IMG/VR virus record: IMGVR_UViG_3300034072_002211
Span: 62,001-126,000 of that record
Source: a virus
Direction: 5' to 3' (one strand)
Length of the DNA stretch: 64,000 nucleotides
Shown here: one piece after another, positions 17,742 to 27,013 of the stretch
Position numbering within the stretch: position 1 is the stretch's first letter
How the letters are laid out: each line of letters begins with the position of its first letter
Made by a program: the position numbers and the translations under genes
The notes under the pieces: generated by a model
Database searches by the model: none
Told to the model about the DNA's origin: nothing
Seen by the model: the letters and a program-made list of their open reading frames with translations, nothing else

Positions 17742-18827
17742 TTAGGTTTTGTAGATGAAGAAGACTTCATCATCTACATCAACCCCATAACCGGTTTCTA
17801 CAGGGTCGAACACGAGCACCTTCGTCGTAAGGTTGAAGGTGAAGTTTTCATTTTCGATGCCATTGATTGCCATGTAGAGAATCTCCTTGGCATCACTTGG
17901 CATCATGAATGTGGTCTGACCGGAGGTCACATTCTCGACGTCGTATTTATTCGTCTCAGATTCAGAGCTACCAGATCCGGAAATTTCTGAACCACGTTCA
18001 AGAAGAACTGCTTTTGTGGGCAATTCAAGCTGAAGGTAGACAGCAACTGACTTGCCCTCAGGCTTGACATTCGTCAGCGCGCCTGGCTCATTTGGATCCA
18101 GATAGAACACATCACCATGTTGGCCCCAAAGTGGCGGGTTGACATTCGTGATTAGCTTGCCCAGAGGTCGATATTTGAAGTAGGAGAGACCAGGAACACC
18201 AATCTCAGTAACAATACCAACAGCTCTATCAAAGTTCTGAGCAGTTACTTTCTTATACCCGAAATCGGTTTCAAAGTCAGCATAAATCACATCACCTGGG
18301 AAGAATCCATGATCGGGCTGATTGACCAGACTCTGATCCGTAAGGTCACGAGCAATAAAGCGAGCCATAAGGTCGTCCACTGCCTGAGTTGGCATGTAGA
18401 GCTCTTCAATAGGACCTAGAATCGGAAGACCGTTTTCAGCAATACGGAAGATGATGCCATTGGAAAATGGATCACAGAGTCCGTTACCCGTCTGGGCAGG
18501 GTCAGTGAACAGATTGTAACGTTCAATATCTTCAATGACGCAGTTGACGACGTAGGTGTCTTGCGACGTGATTTCGATAATCTGATTGGCTCTGCCGCCA
18601 GCACCAGACGCGAACCAGTCACCTACCTTGACATCTTTGCCAGTGTAGAACATTGGCTCCTGAGTGGTATGGTTGCTGTGAGCCTGTGGCTGAATATCGA
18701 TCTTCACAGTCCACCTGTAGGGACTACCAATGAAGATATCACCAGTGTTATCATCCAGAGACCAATACTCGGACTCCGAAAAGTCCGAGATCATGGCCTT
18801 GAGCTGTAGGTTAGGAGTTACTGGCAT
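17742..18827 (-). CDS. virion structural protein
   Basis: A 361-residue protein that I do not recognise. It is beta-rich with a middle section containing DLTDQSLVNQPDHGFFPGDVIYADF, a pattern seen in phage baseplate or fibre hub proteins that carry capsid-binding cradles. The C-terminus has KEILYMAINGIENENFTF, another version of the NG-capping strand pattern. AAGGAG precedes ATG 18827, and it starts 11 bases after the stop of the collagen-like gene. Confidence 0.75.
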   Translation of the reverse strand: MPVTPNLQLKAMISDFSESEYWSLDDNTGDIFIGSPYRWTVKIDIQPQAHSNHTTQEPMFYTGKDVKVGDWFASGAGGRANQIIEITSQDTYVVNCVIEDIERYNLFTDPAQTGNGLCDPFSNGIIFRIAENGLPILGPIEELYMPTQAVDDLMARFIARDLTDQSLVNQPDHGFFPGDVIYADFETDFGYKKVTAQNFDRAVGIVTEIGVPGLSYFKYRPLGKLITNVNPPLWGQHGDVFYLDPNEPGALTNVKPEGKSVAVYLQLELPTKAVLLERGSEISGSGSSESETNKYDVENVTSGQTTFMMPSDAKEILYMAINGIENENFTFNLTTKVLVFDPVETGYGVDVDDEVFFIYKT

Positions 18828-18837
18828 TCTTTACTCC

Positions 18838-21800
18838 TTAGCCAAACATCACATTGAAGACTGCCGTACCAGAAGCACCTGAACCAGCTGCGCTCGAAGA
18901 AGCGCCGATGATGTCAATGGAGCCAGCGTTGGTGTAACGAATACAGAAAGCACCAGTTGGGATCTTCATCGTCCTAACACCACCGATGGTGCCGTTATCA
19001 CCAAAGCAACCAAACGTGATTGGATGACCATAAGTGGGGTTGTAGGTGATAGTGATAGTAGTTCCCGAATAGGTCACCGTGAAATCACCGTTGGACACAT
19101 CAGAGATACCAGAGAGGTTACCACCAGTGTAAGAAGCAGTGAAACGAACCGAGTTGGCGTTACCGCCACCAGTGCCACCCGAACCACCGCCGGGGATGTT
19201 CACAGTAGCAACACCCGCGTTGTCAGTGACAGTTACACCAGCACCGGTGAAGTTGATTGCGCTTGGAGTTGCGGAGCGGACAGTGCCGTTCTGCTGAACT
19301 GCCACGATGTTACCATCCTGACCATCGGCACCGTCAGCACCATCCTGACCGGCAGGGCCCTGAGCACCATCAGCACCCTTGATTGGACCAATGGTCGAAT
19401 CGGCGCGGCCGTCAGTCCAAGTCAGAACCAGATAACCCTGTGCGTTGAGGGTTGCGGTAGCAATACCAGCACCGTCAATGCCATCCTCGCCATCGAGACC
19501 ATCAATACCAGGAGCACCGGCAGGGCCGCGAGCATTACCAGCGTTGATCGTGCTACCATCGCTCATTGCGAGGGTTAGGTCACCAGTGGTCTGGTTGATC
19601 GAAGCCGAGGTCACATTGCGACCAGCTGGACCAATATCACCAGTATCACCCTTATCACCTTTGACAAGGCCGGCATCGCTGGAGGTCGTGTCAGAATAGG
19701 TAACAATCAAATGACCCGAGCCATCGACCGTAACAGAGCTTACACCGCGACCTGGGTCACCAGTATCGCCCTTTGGACCGGTCGCACCAGTTGGGCCCTG
19801 CTCACCGGTGGCACCAGTGTCGCCCTTCGGACCCTGGGGGCCAGTGATATCACCAGCAACCACTTCAGTGGAGTCGCTCATTGCGAGGACCAGATTAGAA
19901 CCAACAACCGACGCGCTTACGACGTTGCGACCTGCTGGGCCAACTGGACCCTGTTCGCCGATTTCACCCTTTTCACCCTTTTCACCGGTGTCACCTTTTG
20001 GACCACGAACGCTGCCAGCAACGATCAGAGTCGAAGAATCGCTCATGGTGAGAGTCAGAGTATCACCGGAAACGGCTGCGCTGCTGATGTGACGGCCTTC
20101 TGGACCAATATCACCAGCGTCACCCTTTGGTCCCTGTGGACCTTGAGGACCACGAGCCTCGCCGGCATCAATGGTCGAGTTATCGGAGAGGGTCAGGATC
20201 AGACGACCAGCACCGTCAATGGTTGCGGTCTGAACTCCCTTGCCTTCAGCACCAGCTGGGCCCTGGAGACCAGTGTCGCCGCGATCACCCTTGTCACCCT
20301 TGAGGCTTGCCAGCCATGCGGATTCAGTGCCAGAGAAGCCATTCTGGACCGCCACATCATATGCGCTTGCGCCTGCGATGTCCGCGTTCAGAGCAATACG
20401 GGTGAAGACGTTACCGAACGATTCCTGCGTGCTGATCACGAAGTTGTCGTCAAACATCAGACCAGTCTGAGTTTCCCAGGTCTGATTGCCGTCGCTGTTC
20501 TTACCGCCGACTTCAAAACCGCGGAAGACTAGCTCTGCGGTATTAGTGTCATACTGCTGGAAGTCCAAGTGCTGACCAGGACGGATCTTGGTCACTGGGA
20601 AGTAGGACATAACTTCGCCGTGCTGACCAACCTCCAAGGAACCACCGCCCGAACCACCAACTGCGCTGATCTTAATGCGACGGCCATAAAACTCGTCCGC
20701 ATCGGTGATCTCGATGTTGATATTGTTGCCAGATTCAAAGGTGATGCGATTGTCTTCACCATAAGTGATTGGATAGCCGCCAACTTCCTGTGGTTGCCAC
20801 AGACCGAGAGTTGGGCCAGTGGCGCGCAGATAATCAATCTGCTGATCGTTCTCAGTCCACTCGCTTTCAATCTTTAGACCGTCACGGATGTGAAGCACAT
20901 CTGGAGAGAAGAAGCTTGGGATACCATCGCTGTTATACTGGACATAGCGAGCGCCACCGCCTAGGCCACCTTCAAACTCGATTAGGGCTTCGCCGATATT
21001 ACCGTTGCTGGAAACAATGAAACCAGGGCCGAAGGCCAGGTTGAACGCGCCCATGACATTGTTGCCCTGCTGGTCGTTCATGTAAACGCCGGAGATAACA
21101 ACAGTCTGATCTGGTTCATCGGGACTCTGCGACATCATTAGACCGCCGCCGAATACCAGCTTACCAGTTGGATTGAATTCGCCAATCTGAGGGATGATGA
21201 CATTGTCGCCAATGTCCTGGAAAGTCACGCTTGCGACTTCAAGACCTGGGATGTGAGCAATAGCCGTGCCAGCAGCACCGTCTTCAGTCAGAACCTCAAC
21301 GCCTGCGCCGGTGAAGGCCAGACGGGATGTAGGATTGATCGAAGGAGCATCAACGTAACCAGGACCCTCGGAGTCGTAAGTGCGCTCAGTGACGATGATC
21401 GAGCCACCAGTGCCAGCTGGTCCTTGTGGGCCCTGTGGACCCTGTGGACCCTGTGGACCGGTTGGGCCAGCGGGACCCTGAGGACCAGTTGGACCGGCCG
21501 GTCCCTGTGGACCGGTTGGCCCGGTGTCGCCCTTGTCGCCCTTGTCGCCCTTGTCGCCTTTATCGCCCTTAGCGCCCTTTGCTGCGGGCTCGGAAGGAAT
21601 CACAGGCGCCTTGGTTGGACCACCAGTGGCGGGCTTACTATTGCCAATGTACTGCTTACCGTCATTGTCATTTGGATTCAGACGAATGTCATTCGACGTA
21701 GAGCCAGATTCAGCAGTTGAAGAATTCTTGGTTGCGATCTTAGTCGCATTAGCCGCGTCATTGTTGAGCGGATCAGTATTTGTTGCTTGACCAGGGACTG

Positions 21801-21840
21801 GGAGGTAAGTGCCTGGCTTGTCGGGAGTTGGTCCGGCCAT
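18838..21840 (-). CDS. giant collagen-like tail-fibre protein
   Basis: A 1000-residue protein. After a Thr/Asn-rich N-terminus it has a first collagen-like tract at about residues 90-145 (GDKGDKGDTGPTGPQGPAG). A beta-rich body follows at about 150-500, then a helix SAYDVAVQNGFSGTESAWLASLKG like that of the 494-residue fibre protein. From about 510 to 850 there are seven short GxY tracts alternating with a 30-residue beta unit of the form VxSASVxGSxLxLxMSDSS. The C-terminus is beta-rich. Such alternation gives a long segmented fibre. GAGGAT precedes the ATG and GCTAAATAT is at 21869-21877. Confidence 0.88.
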   Translation of the reverse strand: MAGPTPDKPGTYLPVPGQATNTDPLNNDAANATKIATKNSSTAESGSTSNDIRLNPNDNDGKQYIGNSKPATGGPTKAPVIPSEPAAKGAKGDKGDKGDKGDKGDTGPTGPQGPAGPTGPQGPAGPTGPQGPQGPQGPQGPAGTGGSIIVTERTYDSEGPGYVDAPSINPTSRLAFTGAGVEVLTEDGAAGTAIAHIPGLEVASVTFQDIGDNVIIPQIGEFNPTGKLVFGGGLMMSQSPDEPDQTVVISGVYMNDQQGNNVMGAFNLAFGPGFIVSSNGNIGEALIEFEGGLGGGARYVQYNSDGIPSFFSPDVLHIRDGLKIESEWTENDQQIDYLRATGPTLGLWQPQEVGGYPITYGEDNRITFESGNNINIEITDADEFYGRRIKISAVGGSGGGSLEVGQHGEVMSYFPVTKIRPGQHLDFQQYDTNTAELVFRGFEVGGKNSDGNQTWETQTGLMFDDNFVISTQESFGNVFTRIALNADIAGASAYDVAVQNGFSGTESAWLASLKGDKGDRGDTGLQGPAGAEGKGVQTATIDGAGRLILTLSDNSTIDAGEARGPQGPQGPKGDAGDIGPEGRHISSAAVSGDTLTLTMSDSSTLIVAGSVRGPKGDTGEKGEKGEIGEQGPVGPAGRNVVSASVVGSNLVLAMSDSTEVVAGDITGPQGPKGDTGATGEQGPTGATGPKGDTGDPGRGVSSVTVDGSGHLIVTYSDTTSSDAGLVKGDKGDTGDIGPAGRNVTSASINQTTGDLTLAMSDGSTINAGNARGPAGAPGIDGLDGEDGIDGAGIATATLNAQGYLVLTWTDGRADSTIGPIKGADGAQGPAGQDGADGADGQDGNIVAVQQNGTVRSATPSAINFTGAGVTVTDNAGVATVNIPGGGSGGTGGGNANSVRFTASYTGGNLSGISDVSNGDFTVTYSGTTITITYNPTYGHPITFGCFGDNGTIGGVRTMKIPTGAFCIRYTNAGSIDIIGASSSAAGSGASGTAVFNVMFG

Positions 21841-21898
21841 AGTCGATCATCCTCTCTTAAGGGTTCAGATATTTAGCCCTTTTTCGGGCACTTACCCG

Positions 21899-22327
21899 TT
21901 AACGGGCCAAAGTGATCTTCACCACATTGCCGAGCAGAGCTAGAGCCTCAATATCCTCATCATAAAGGATTTCAGAGAGATAAGAACGGTCTAGGCGTGC
22001 CCTGATCCAAAGCGCGTTGATCTTGAAAGTTACACCAACAGTTGAAGTATCACCACCGCTGGTGTAGTCACCAGTTGGAGCAAATGGATTAATGGGGAAC
22101 TGAAGGTAAGGGGTGGTCTGAGTCAGCTTGATAGGAAACCAGTCGGCCTCAGTGGGTTCCATCTCCAGGGAAGCTTCGATGTGAATGCGTCCCGTGAAGT
22201 TGACCACCTGAACTACCACAGTGTGGAGACCGTCAACATGCCCAAACCAGCCGTCAGCCTTGACCGCCTCACCAGTTAGGTTTGCGATTTCCTGGGTGTT
22301 GCCCATCATGACTACGGTGCTTGGCAT
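21899..22327 (-). CDS. virion structural protein, first gene of fibre island
   Basis: A 142-residue beta-rich protein (VVVQVVNFTGRIHIEASLEM, WFPIKL, LWIRARLDRSYL). The pattern, strands around 'bioimage-like' IHIEASLE and IRARL, is common in small phage decoration or fibre-tip proteins. It is divergent from the plus-strand gene at 22398, so promoters lie between. AGGGGAG precedes ATG and GTTAAATAT is at 22348-22356. Function not known. Confidence 0.7.
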   Translation of the reverse strand: MPSTVVMMGNTQEIANLTGEAVKADGWFGHVDGLHTVVVQVVNFTGRIHIEASLEMEPTEADWFPIKLTQTTPYLQFPINPFAPTGDYTSGGDTSTVGVTFKINALWIRARLDRSYLSEILYDEDIEALALLGNVVKITLAR

Positions 22328-22397
22328 GGCATTCTCCCCTGTTTTCCATATTTAACGAATAATGACAACCTGGAGACACACCAGTTAATCAGGTGTC

Positions 22398-23207
22398 ATG
22401 AGCTTTTTCGCATCCCTCAAAGCATTGGTCATACCAGTGAACAACGTTCAGACCATCTTGTCAGATGACGATGAATATCTGAGTGCTCCTCAAGGAAGCA
22501 TCTTCTATGAGTGTGTTCCTATCCCAGACGGACCGGGCGTTGCTCAGATCAAGGGGATCTTGGAAGCTCTGCCTCCTTTGAGTCTCAAGTTTGGACCTTG
22601 GATCGCAGGTGGCGCACCACGTCGTCTACTCCAGGGATTGTCCCTAGAGGATGGTGATGTGGATCTCTTCTTCAAGGACAAGAAGTCTTGGGAGACGTTT
22701 ACCGCTGCGCTTGAGGGTTATGAACTGGTCATTGAGACCAAGCGAGCCAAAACCTTCTTGGTCAATGGCTTCAAGGTCCAGATGATCAATCGCAAGTTCT
22801 ATGATTGCTTGGAAACGGTATTCAAGGACTTTGACTTCAGTGTCTGTCAGGTAGCAACTGATGGTCAATTCATCGCGTGCACCAAGCAGGCTCACATTGA
22901 TGTTATGGATGGCTTGCTCCGATTTGCCCCTCAGGGCACCATTGCAAAGCGAACTCTCATCCAGCGGATGACCAAGTATGTTGGGCATGGGTTTGTGCCC
23001 GAGCCAGGGCTCTTTGAGCTTATAGTGAAGTCTGGCCTAGACTACGTGAGCGCCTATGACATCTTCGATCGCAACGACGTTTCGGTCTATGACATCAACG
23101 ATGGCGAAATGATTGAGGACGAAGAGTCCATTGCCACTGATCAGATGAACGAAGGCGTGATGCGGACGATTGCTCGCCGCCTTGGTTTGGAGAAGCAGAA
23201 TGTCTGA
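22398..23207 (+). CDS. putative nucleotidyltransferase-fold protein
   Basis: A 269-residue protein. Residues about 70-95 read WIAGGAPRRLLQGLSLEDGDVDLFF, fitting the nucleotidyltransferase pattern of a GG turn, a helix and a DxD pair (GDVDLFF) that binds metal. A third acidic strand (QMINRKFYD, or DFDFSVC) follows. Many T4-like phages carry such uncharacterised proteins. The target (RNA, nucleotide or protein) is unknown. Start ATG with AGGTG upstream. It overlaps the next gene by 8 bases. Confidence 0.65.
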   Translation: MSFFASLKALVIPVNNVQTILSDDDEYLSAPQGSIFYECVPIPDGPGVAQIKGILEALPPLSLKFGPWIAGGAPRRLLQGLSLEDGDVDLFFKDKKSWETFTAALEGYELVIETKRAKTFLVNGFKVQMINRKFYDCLETVFKDFDFSVCQVATDGQFIACTKQAHIDVMDGLLRFAPQGTIAKRTLIQRMTKYVGHGFVPEPGLFELIVKSGLDYVSAYDIFDRNDVSVYDINDGEMIEDEESIATDQMNEGVMRTIARRLGLEKQNV

Positions 23208-23634
23208 GCTGCGTGAATACATCAAGAAGATGTGCGTCTACAGCAAGCTGGCTGAGAAGCCCGTTGTGGGCCGTCACGGGGACCTCAAGCTAGTGTTTAT
23301 CCACGGCTTCCCCATGACCCTCAGAGGCTTTTATCTCATGGCCTCGAGGGCCATCTTTGGGGGAACGCTTCCCCTGTATAGCAAGCTGTGGAATGACATG
23401 AACGGTGAGACCAAGCTATTGTGCCAGGGTCTTGGTCATAAATTGGAGGAAGGGCGCGAAGCCCACTCGGTTATCGAGGGGATCCGCGCCGCATCAGGAT
23501 GGAACAAAGAATCGTCGACTAGAACTGTCGGCTATCAATGGGACCGTGACTTCCTCTTCAAGTGGGTTGAATCTGTTGAGGAACAGATTGCCCTACTCGA
23601 TGGGATTACTCTCCCAGGTCCACGACTTCAATAA
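23200..23634 (+). CDS. hypothetical protein
   Basis: A 144-residue soluble protein that I do not recognise. The start at ATG 23200 is preferred because GGAG lies 8 bases upstream inside the end of the previous gene. The N-terminal helix ELREYIKKMCVYSKL is followed by a strand-rich LKLVFIHGFPMTLRGFYL and a helical C-terminal half ending in FKWVESVEEQIALL. It overlaps the convergent minus-strand gene at 23606 by 29 bases. Confidence 0.75.
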   Translation: MSELREYIKKMCVYSKLAEKPVVGRHGDLKLVFIHGFPMTLRGFYLMASRAIFGGTLPLYSKLWNDMNGETKLLCQGLGHKLEEGREAHSVIEGIRAASGWNKESSTRTVGYQWDRDFLFKWVESVEEQIALLDGITLPGPRLQ

Positions 23635-23785
23635 GAAGCTTGGAACCTTCTTCACCGAGAAGCTGCTCAACCATCATGGTTAGTGCTTCTCGCATTTCGG
23701 CGCTCAGGATCAACTCCTGAGCTTCGCCGTCCTTGAGCAGCTTGCTGATCTTGAGGACGACAATCTCTTCGTGCAACTTTGCCAT
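23606..23785 (-). CDS. 59-residue helical protein
   Basis: Read by eye. The protein starts MAKLHEEIVVLKISKLLKDG and continues as amphipathic helices with two Met pairs, ending IEVVDLGE. GGAGG sits 7 bases before ATG 23785 and an ACTAAATAA late-type element at 23811-23820 gives a short leader. It looks like a small dimerising helical protein. It runs convergent into, and slightly over, the end of the gene at 23200-23634. Confidence 0.65.
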   Translation of the reverse strand: MAKLHEEIVVLKISKLLKDGEAQELILSAEMREALTMMVEQLLGEEGSKLLIEVVDLGE

Positions 23786-23819
23786 GGCTGGCCTCCAATT
23801 AACTGACTACTTTATTTAG

Positions 23820-24044
23820 TCAGTCAATTTTTGCTAGGAGGCTATCCAGATTGTTCATGATCACATTCATTTGGTCAATGTGACCTTTTAGCTGTTCCTT
23901 GAGATCCAGTGTCTGAAGGACCAGCATTTCCTTGACTGCCTTGACCGCTGCCAGCTCACTCTTGAGAGCTTTGAGCTCTTCGTCCTTGGCAGCGAGCATC
24001 TCGCGCATCTGGGCCGGAGTCTTGAAGTCGATGACGTTGCTCAT
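23820..24044 (-). CDS. small coiled-coil protein
   Basis: A 74-residue protein. After a short MSNVIDFKTPAQMREML start it is a continuous heptad-like coiled coil (LKALKSELAAVKAVKEML). The ATG overlaps the stop of the 36-residue gene upstream (TCATGA). Function unknown; it may be a structural tether or scaffolding piece. Confidence 0.75.
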   Translation of the reverse strand: MSNVIDFKTPAQMREMLAAKDEELKALKSELAAVKAVKEMLVLQTLDLKEQLKGHIDQMNVIMNNLDSLLAKID

Positions 24045-24151
24045 GAGAACACCTCAGAGAGTAAGCCAATCAATACCAAGAGGCATAAAAACCCGATGGT
24101 GAAGAACGCCACAGAAAACGTCCAGCAGATCAGCTTGATAAAAGCTTCCAC
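24041..24151 (-). CDS. 36-residue single-pass membrane peptide
   Basis: Read by eye. A GTG start at 24151 directly follows the stop of the AT-hook gene (TAAGTG), and the stop overlaps the ATG of the coiled-coil gene. The peptide has a short amphipathic start (VEAFIKLICWTF), then a hydrophobic core FFTIGFLCLLVLIGLL. Position between two coupled genes supports it. The ribosome binding site is weak. Confidence 0.5.
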   Translation of the reverse strand: MEAFIKLICWTFSVAFFTIGFLCLLVLIGLLSEVFS

Positions 24152-24505
24152 TTAGAAGTCTTCGACCACGCGATTCTTAGGCTTGCGACCACGACGCTTG
24201 CCGAGGATTGCCTTACCACCGTCTGCGGTGATGTTGTAGACGCTTGCGAAACGCACCGGATCCATGCCGTCGATTTCCTCAACGGCTTCAGCGAACACCG
24301 AAGTCGGTGCGCCAGAACGCAGGTCAGCCAGCTTGAACACCACCTTGCCATCTTCACGAACTGTAGCACCAACGACCGAGAAGTCATTGCTGACCACAAC
24401 ATTGTTCACCGAGCCAAGACCCATGGCCTTGTGCTTTGCGCGAACTTCAGTTCCTGCTGGGAGAACACCCTTGTTGACGAGGGCTTCTGCGAGCTTGTTA
24501 TCCAT
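24152..24505 (-). CDS. hypothetical protein with C-terminal AT-hook-like tail
   Basis: A 117-residue protein from ATG 24505 (GGAG about 12 bases upstream; ATG 24526 is also in frame). The body is beta-rich, with VVVSNDFSVVGATVREDGKVVFKL. The last 20 residues, LGKRRGRKPKNRVVEDF, contain a KRRGRKPK segment that matches an AT-hook, a DNA minor-groove binding peptide. Two copies of GATCGAA lie in the upstream region. DNA binding is inference. Confidence 0.65.
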   Translation of the reverse strand: MDNKLAEALVNKGVLPAGTEVRAKHKAMGLGSVNNVVVSNDFSVVGATVREDGKVVFKLADLRSGAPTSVFAEAVEEIDGMDPVRFASVYNITADGGKAILGKRRGRKPKNRVVEDF

Positions 24506-24645
24506 ATCCGAAACGACTCCAAACAACGGTCCGATCCAGGAGCGCCGCTTCGATCTCAGTGAGCGTTTCGATCTATGGGAAAGCGCAGTTTCCTGCGCTG
24601 TGTCATTGCTTTAGCAGAGTCTTAGGTTAATGCAACACCAAAGAA

Positions 24646-24678
24646 ACACCTGGTGCGAAAAAATCTCGCACCAGGTGT
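24646..24678 (-). terminator. intrinsic terminator of clpA
   Basis: ACACCTGGTGCGA and TCGCACCAGGTGT form a perfect 13-bp stem with a seven-base loop, followed on the minus strand by TTTCTTT. It lies 8 bases after the clpA stop. Confidence 0.85.
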
Positions 24679-24685
24679 AACTCAG

Positions 24686-27013
24686 TTAGTCGGCGATGAC
24701 CAGCTTGTCGTCTTCGACCTTCACAACCGCCGTGCCGCCGTTCTTGAGCGAACCGAAGAGCATCAGTCGGCTCAGTGGCTGAGCCAGCTCGTTCTGGATC
24801 ACGCGGCTCAGAGGACGCGCGCCCATCTTGGGATCGTAACCCTTGGTCGCCAGGTAGCTCTTGGCGTCGTCTGTGAGGGCAATAGTCACGCCCTTCTCCT
24901 GTGCCTGCTTGTTCAGCTGGGTCAGGAACTTCTCCACGATCATGAGCATGTTCTCGCTCTTGAGCGCGTTGAACTTCACGATTGCGTCAAGCCGGTTGCG
25001 GAACTCGGGAGCGAACATCTTCTCGATAACCTTGTCGTCATTGCCGGCCACGCTGTTGTCACCAAAGCCCAGGGTGTTCTTCTGGAGTTCGCTGGCGCCA
25101 GCGTTGCTGGTCATGATGAGGATCACGTTGCGGAAGTTCACCGTCTTGCCTGCGCTGTTGGTCAACTGGCCATTGTCCATGACCTGCAGGAAGATGTTGA
25201 AGATGTCCGGATGGGCCTTCTCGAGCTCGTCGATGAGCAGGACGCAATGCGGGCTGTTCTCGACCGCGTTGGTCAGGAGACCCGAACCCGAGGCACCATC
25301 GCCAAAGCCCACGTAGCCCGGAGGCGAACCGATGAACTTAGAGACACTGTGCTTCTCCATGTATTCCGACATATCGAAACGATGGAGCGGAATGCTCAGG
25401 GTAGCTGCGAGCTGCTTCGCCAACTCAGTCTTACCCACACCAGTCGGACCAGCGAACAGGTAGCTACCCTGCGGCTTGTTGGGATCGCGCAGACCAGCAC
25501 GGCTCAGGATAACCGCGTTCTCCACGACCTCGACCGCCTGGTCCTGGCCGAAGACTGCCTTGAGCAGATCGTCCTTGAGGTGAGCCAGCTTGGCGGTCTC
25601 GTCTTCCTTGACCGTCTTAGCTGGGATCTTCGCAATGCGCGCGACTTCTTCTTCGACCAGCTCAGTGGTGATCTCAGTCTTGCGCTCTGCCTCAGGAGCA
25701 ATCTTCTGACGAGCACCGGCCGCGTCGATGACGTCAATGGCCTTGTCAGGCAGCATCCGGTCAGTCACGTAGCGGGCAGTCAGTTCGACCGCAGCTTCCA
25801 GGGCCTCCTGAGTGTAGGAGATGCCGTGGTATTCAGCATAGACCTTGCTGAGACCTGCGAGGATGCGCTTGGCGTCTTCGACCGTCGGCTCCAAGACGTC
25901 CAGCTTCTGGAAGCGACGCAGGAGTGCCCGGTCCTTCTCGAAGTGCTTGCGGTATTCCTCGTAGGTCGTGCCACCGATGCAGCGCAGCTTGCCCTTGGCG
26001 AGAGCCGGCTTCAGCAGGTTGGCCACGTCCAGCGCACCGCTGCTACCAGCGCCAGCGCCCATCATGGTGTGGATCTCGTCGATGAAGAGGATCGGGAGAA
26101 TGCCCTTCTCTTCGCCAACCTTCTCCACCGCGTCCAGGATCTGCTTGACGCGCTCTTCCATGTCACCACGGAACTTGGTGCCAGCCATCAGCGCACCAAT
26201 CTCGAGCGAGTAAACGATGCTGCCCTTGATCGCTTCGGGAACCTGCTCCTCGGCGATCATCTTCGCGAGGCCTTCGACCACAGCCGTCTTACCAACGCCC
26301 GGCTCGCCGACGAGCACGACGTTGTTCTTGGTCCGGCGAGCAGTGGTCAGCACCAGCGAAGCGACCTCAGTCTCACGACCAATCAGCGGGTCAATCTTGC
26401 CGGCCAGTGCCTGCTCGTTGAGGTTGACGCAGAACTTCTCGAGCAGACGCTCGCTCTTGGACTTCTTGGGTCCCTTGTCCTCGCCTTCTTCCTCGGTCTC
26501 TTCGCCCGCGAGAGCAGGGTCAGAGCTCTTGGCCTTCAGCTTCTCGACCGTGTCGTCTTCGTCGTCGCCCAGCAGATCATCGTGAGCAACTGCGCTCTTG
26601 ATGTCAAAGGCTTCCACGTTGTTCTTGGCGAGGAAATAGACAGCGTGGCTGTCAGTGTCCGTCTCGGCCAGCAGCGCGAGCAGAATGTCCACAGCACGAA
26701 TGCTCTGGCGACCGCTGAACAGAGCCTGGGTCACAGTGCGCTGAACAACGCGGTTCAGCGGCAGCGTCTGACGGGGAGGAAGACCATTGGCTTTGCCCAG
26801 CGCACCCGACTTGAAGTGGGCCACCAGGTCAGCCGAGAGGTCCGAGAGGTTCACACCAATCTCAGTGAGAACCTCAATGACGCGCGCGTCCTCGAGAACC
26901 GCGGACAGCAGATGCTCGAGGGTCACATATTCGTGATCATTCCGCTCAGCGATCTGCGCGGCGCGATCGAAAATTTCCTGAGCCTTCGTTGGGTCAAAAC
27001 TGTCCAGCGACAT
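24686..27013 (-). CDS. clpA: ClpA-type AAA+ unfoldase
   Basis: A 775-residue two-ring unfoldase that feeds substrates to ClpP. Residues about 1-145 form the Clp N-domain (EHLLSAVLEDARV). The first AAA+ module has Walker A GEPGVGKTA and Walker B ILFIDEIH; the second has GPTGVGKTE and LLIDELEKAHPD, with sensor segment MTSNAGA. There is no long middle coiled coil, so it is ClpA- not ClpB-like. Where E. coli ClpA has the ClpP-docking IGL loop, this protein has NTLGFGD, an LGF triad. Length matches ClpA (about 758). The ClpP gene is 10 kb away at 37049. It overlaps the deformylase gene by one base. Confidence 0.95.
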   Translation of the reverse strand: MSLDSFDPTKAQEIFDRAAQIAERNDHEYVTLEHLLSAVLEDARVIEVLTEIGVNLSDLSADLVAHFKSGALGKANGLPPRQTLPLNRVVQRTVTQALFSGRQSIRAVDILLALLAETDTDSHAVYFLAKNNVEAFDIKSAVAHDDLLGDDEDDTVEKLKAKSSDPALAGEETEEEGEDKGPKKSKSERLLEKFCVNLNEQALAGKIDPLIGRETEVASLVLTTARRTKNNVVLVGEPGVGKTAVVEGLAKMIAEEQVPEAIKGSIVYSLEIGALMAGTKFRGDMEERVKQILDAVEKVGEEKGILPILFIDEIHTMMGAGAGSSGALDVANLLKPALAKGKLRCIGGTTYEEYRKHFEKDRALLRRFQKLDVLEPTVEDAKRILAGLSKVYAEYHGISYTQEALEAAVELTARYVTDRMLPDKAIDVIDAAGARQKIAPEAERKTEITTELVEEEVARIAKIPAKTVKEDETAKLAHLKDDLLKAVFGQDQAVEVVENAVILSRAGLRDPNKPQGSYLFAGPTGVGKTELAKQLAATLSIPLHRFDMSEYMEKHSVSKFIGSPPGYVGFGDGASGSGLLTNAVENSPHCVLLIDELEKAHPDIFNIFLQVMDNGQLTNSAGKTVNFRNVILIMTSNAGASELQKNTLGFGDNSVAGNDDKVIEKMFAPEFRNRLDAIVKFNALKSENMLMIVEKFLTQLNKQAQEKGVTIALTDDAKSYLATKGYDPKMGARPLSRVIQNELAQPLSRLMLFGSLKNGGTAVVKVEDDKLVIAD

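Noticed and set aside
17940-17950. TATTTATT resembling a late promoter on the minus strand
   Set aside because: It lies inside a structural gene with no start codon at suitable distance.
21450-21600. Regular short repeats that could suggest a CRISPR or satellite
   Set aside because: They are collagen Gly-x-y codons inside the fibre gene, without spacers.
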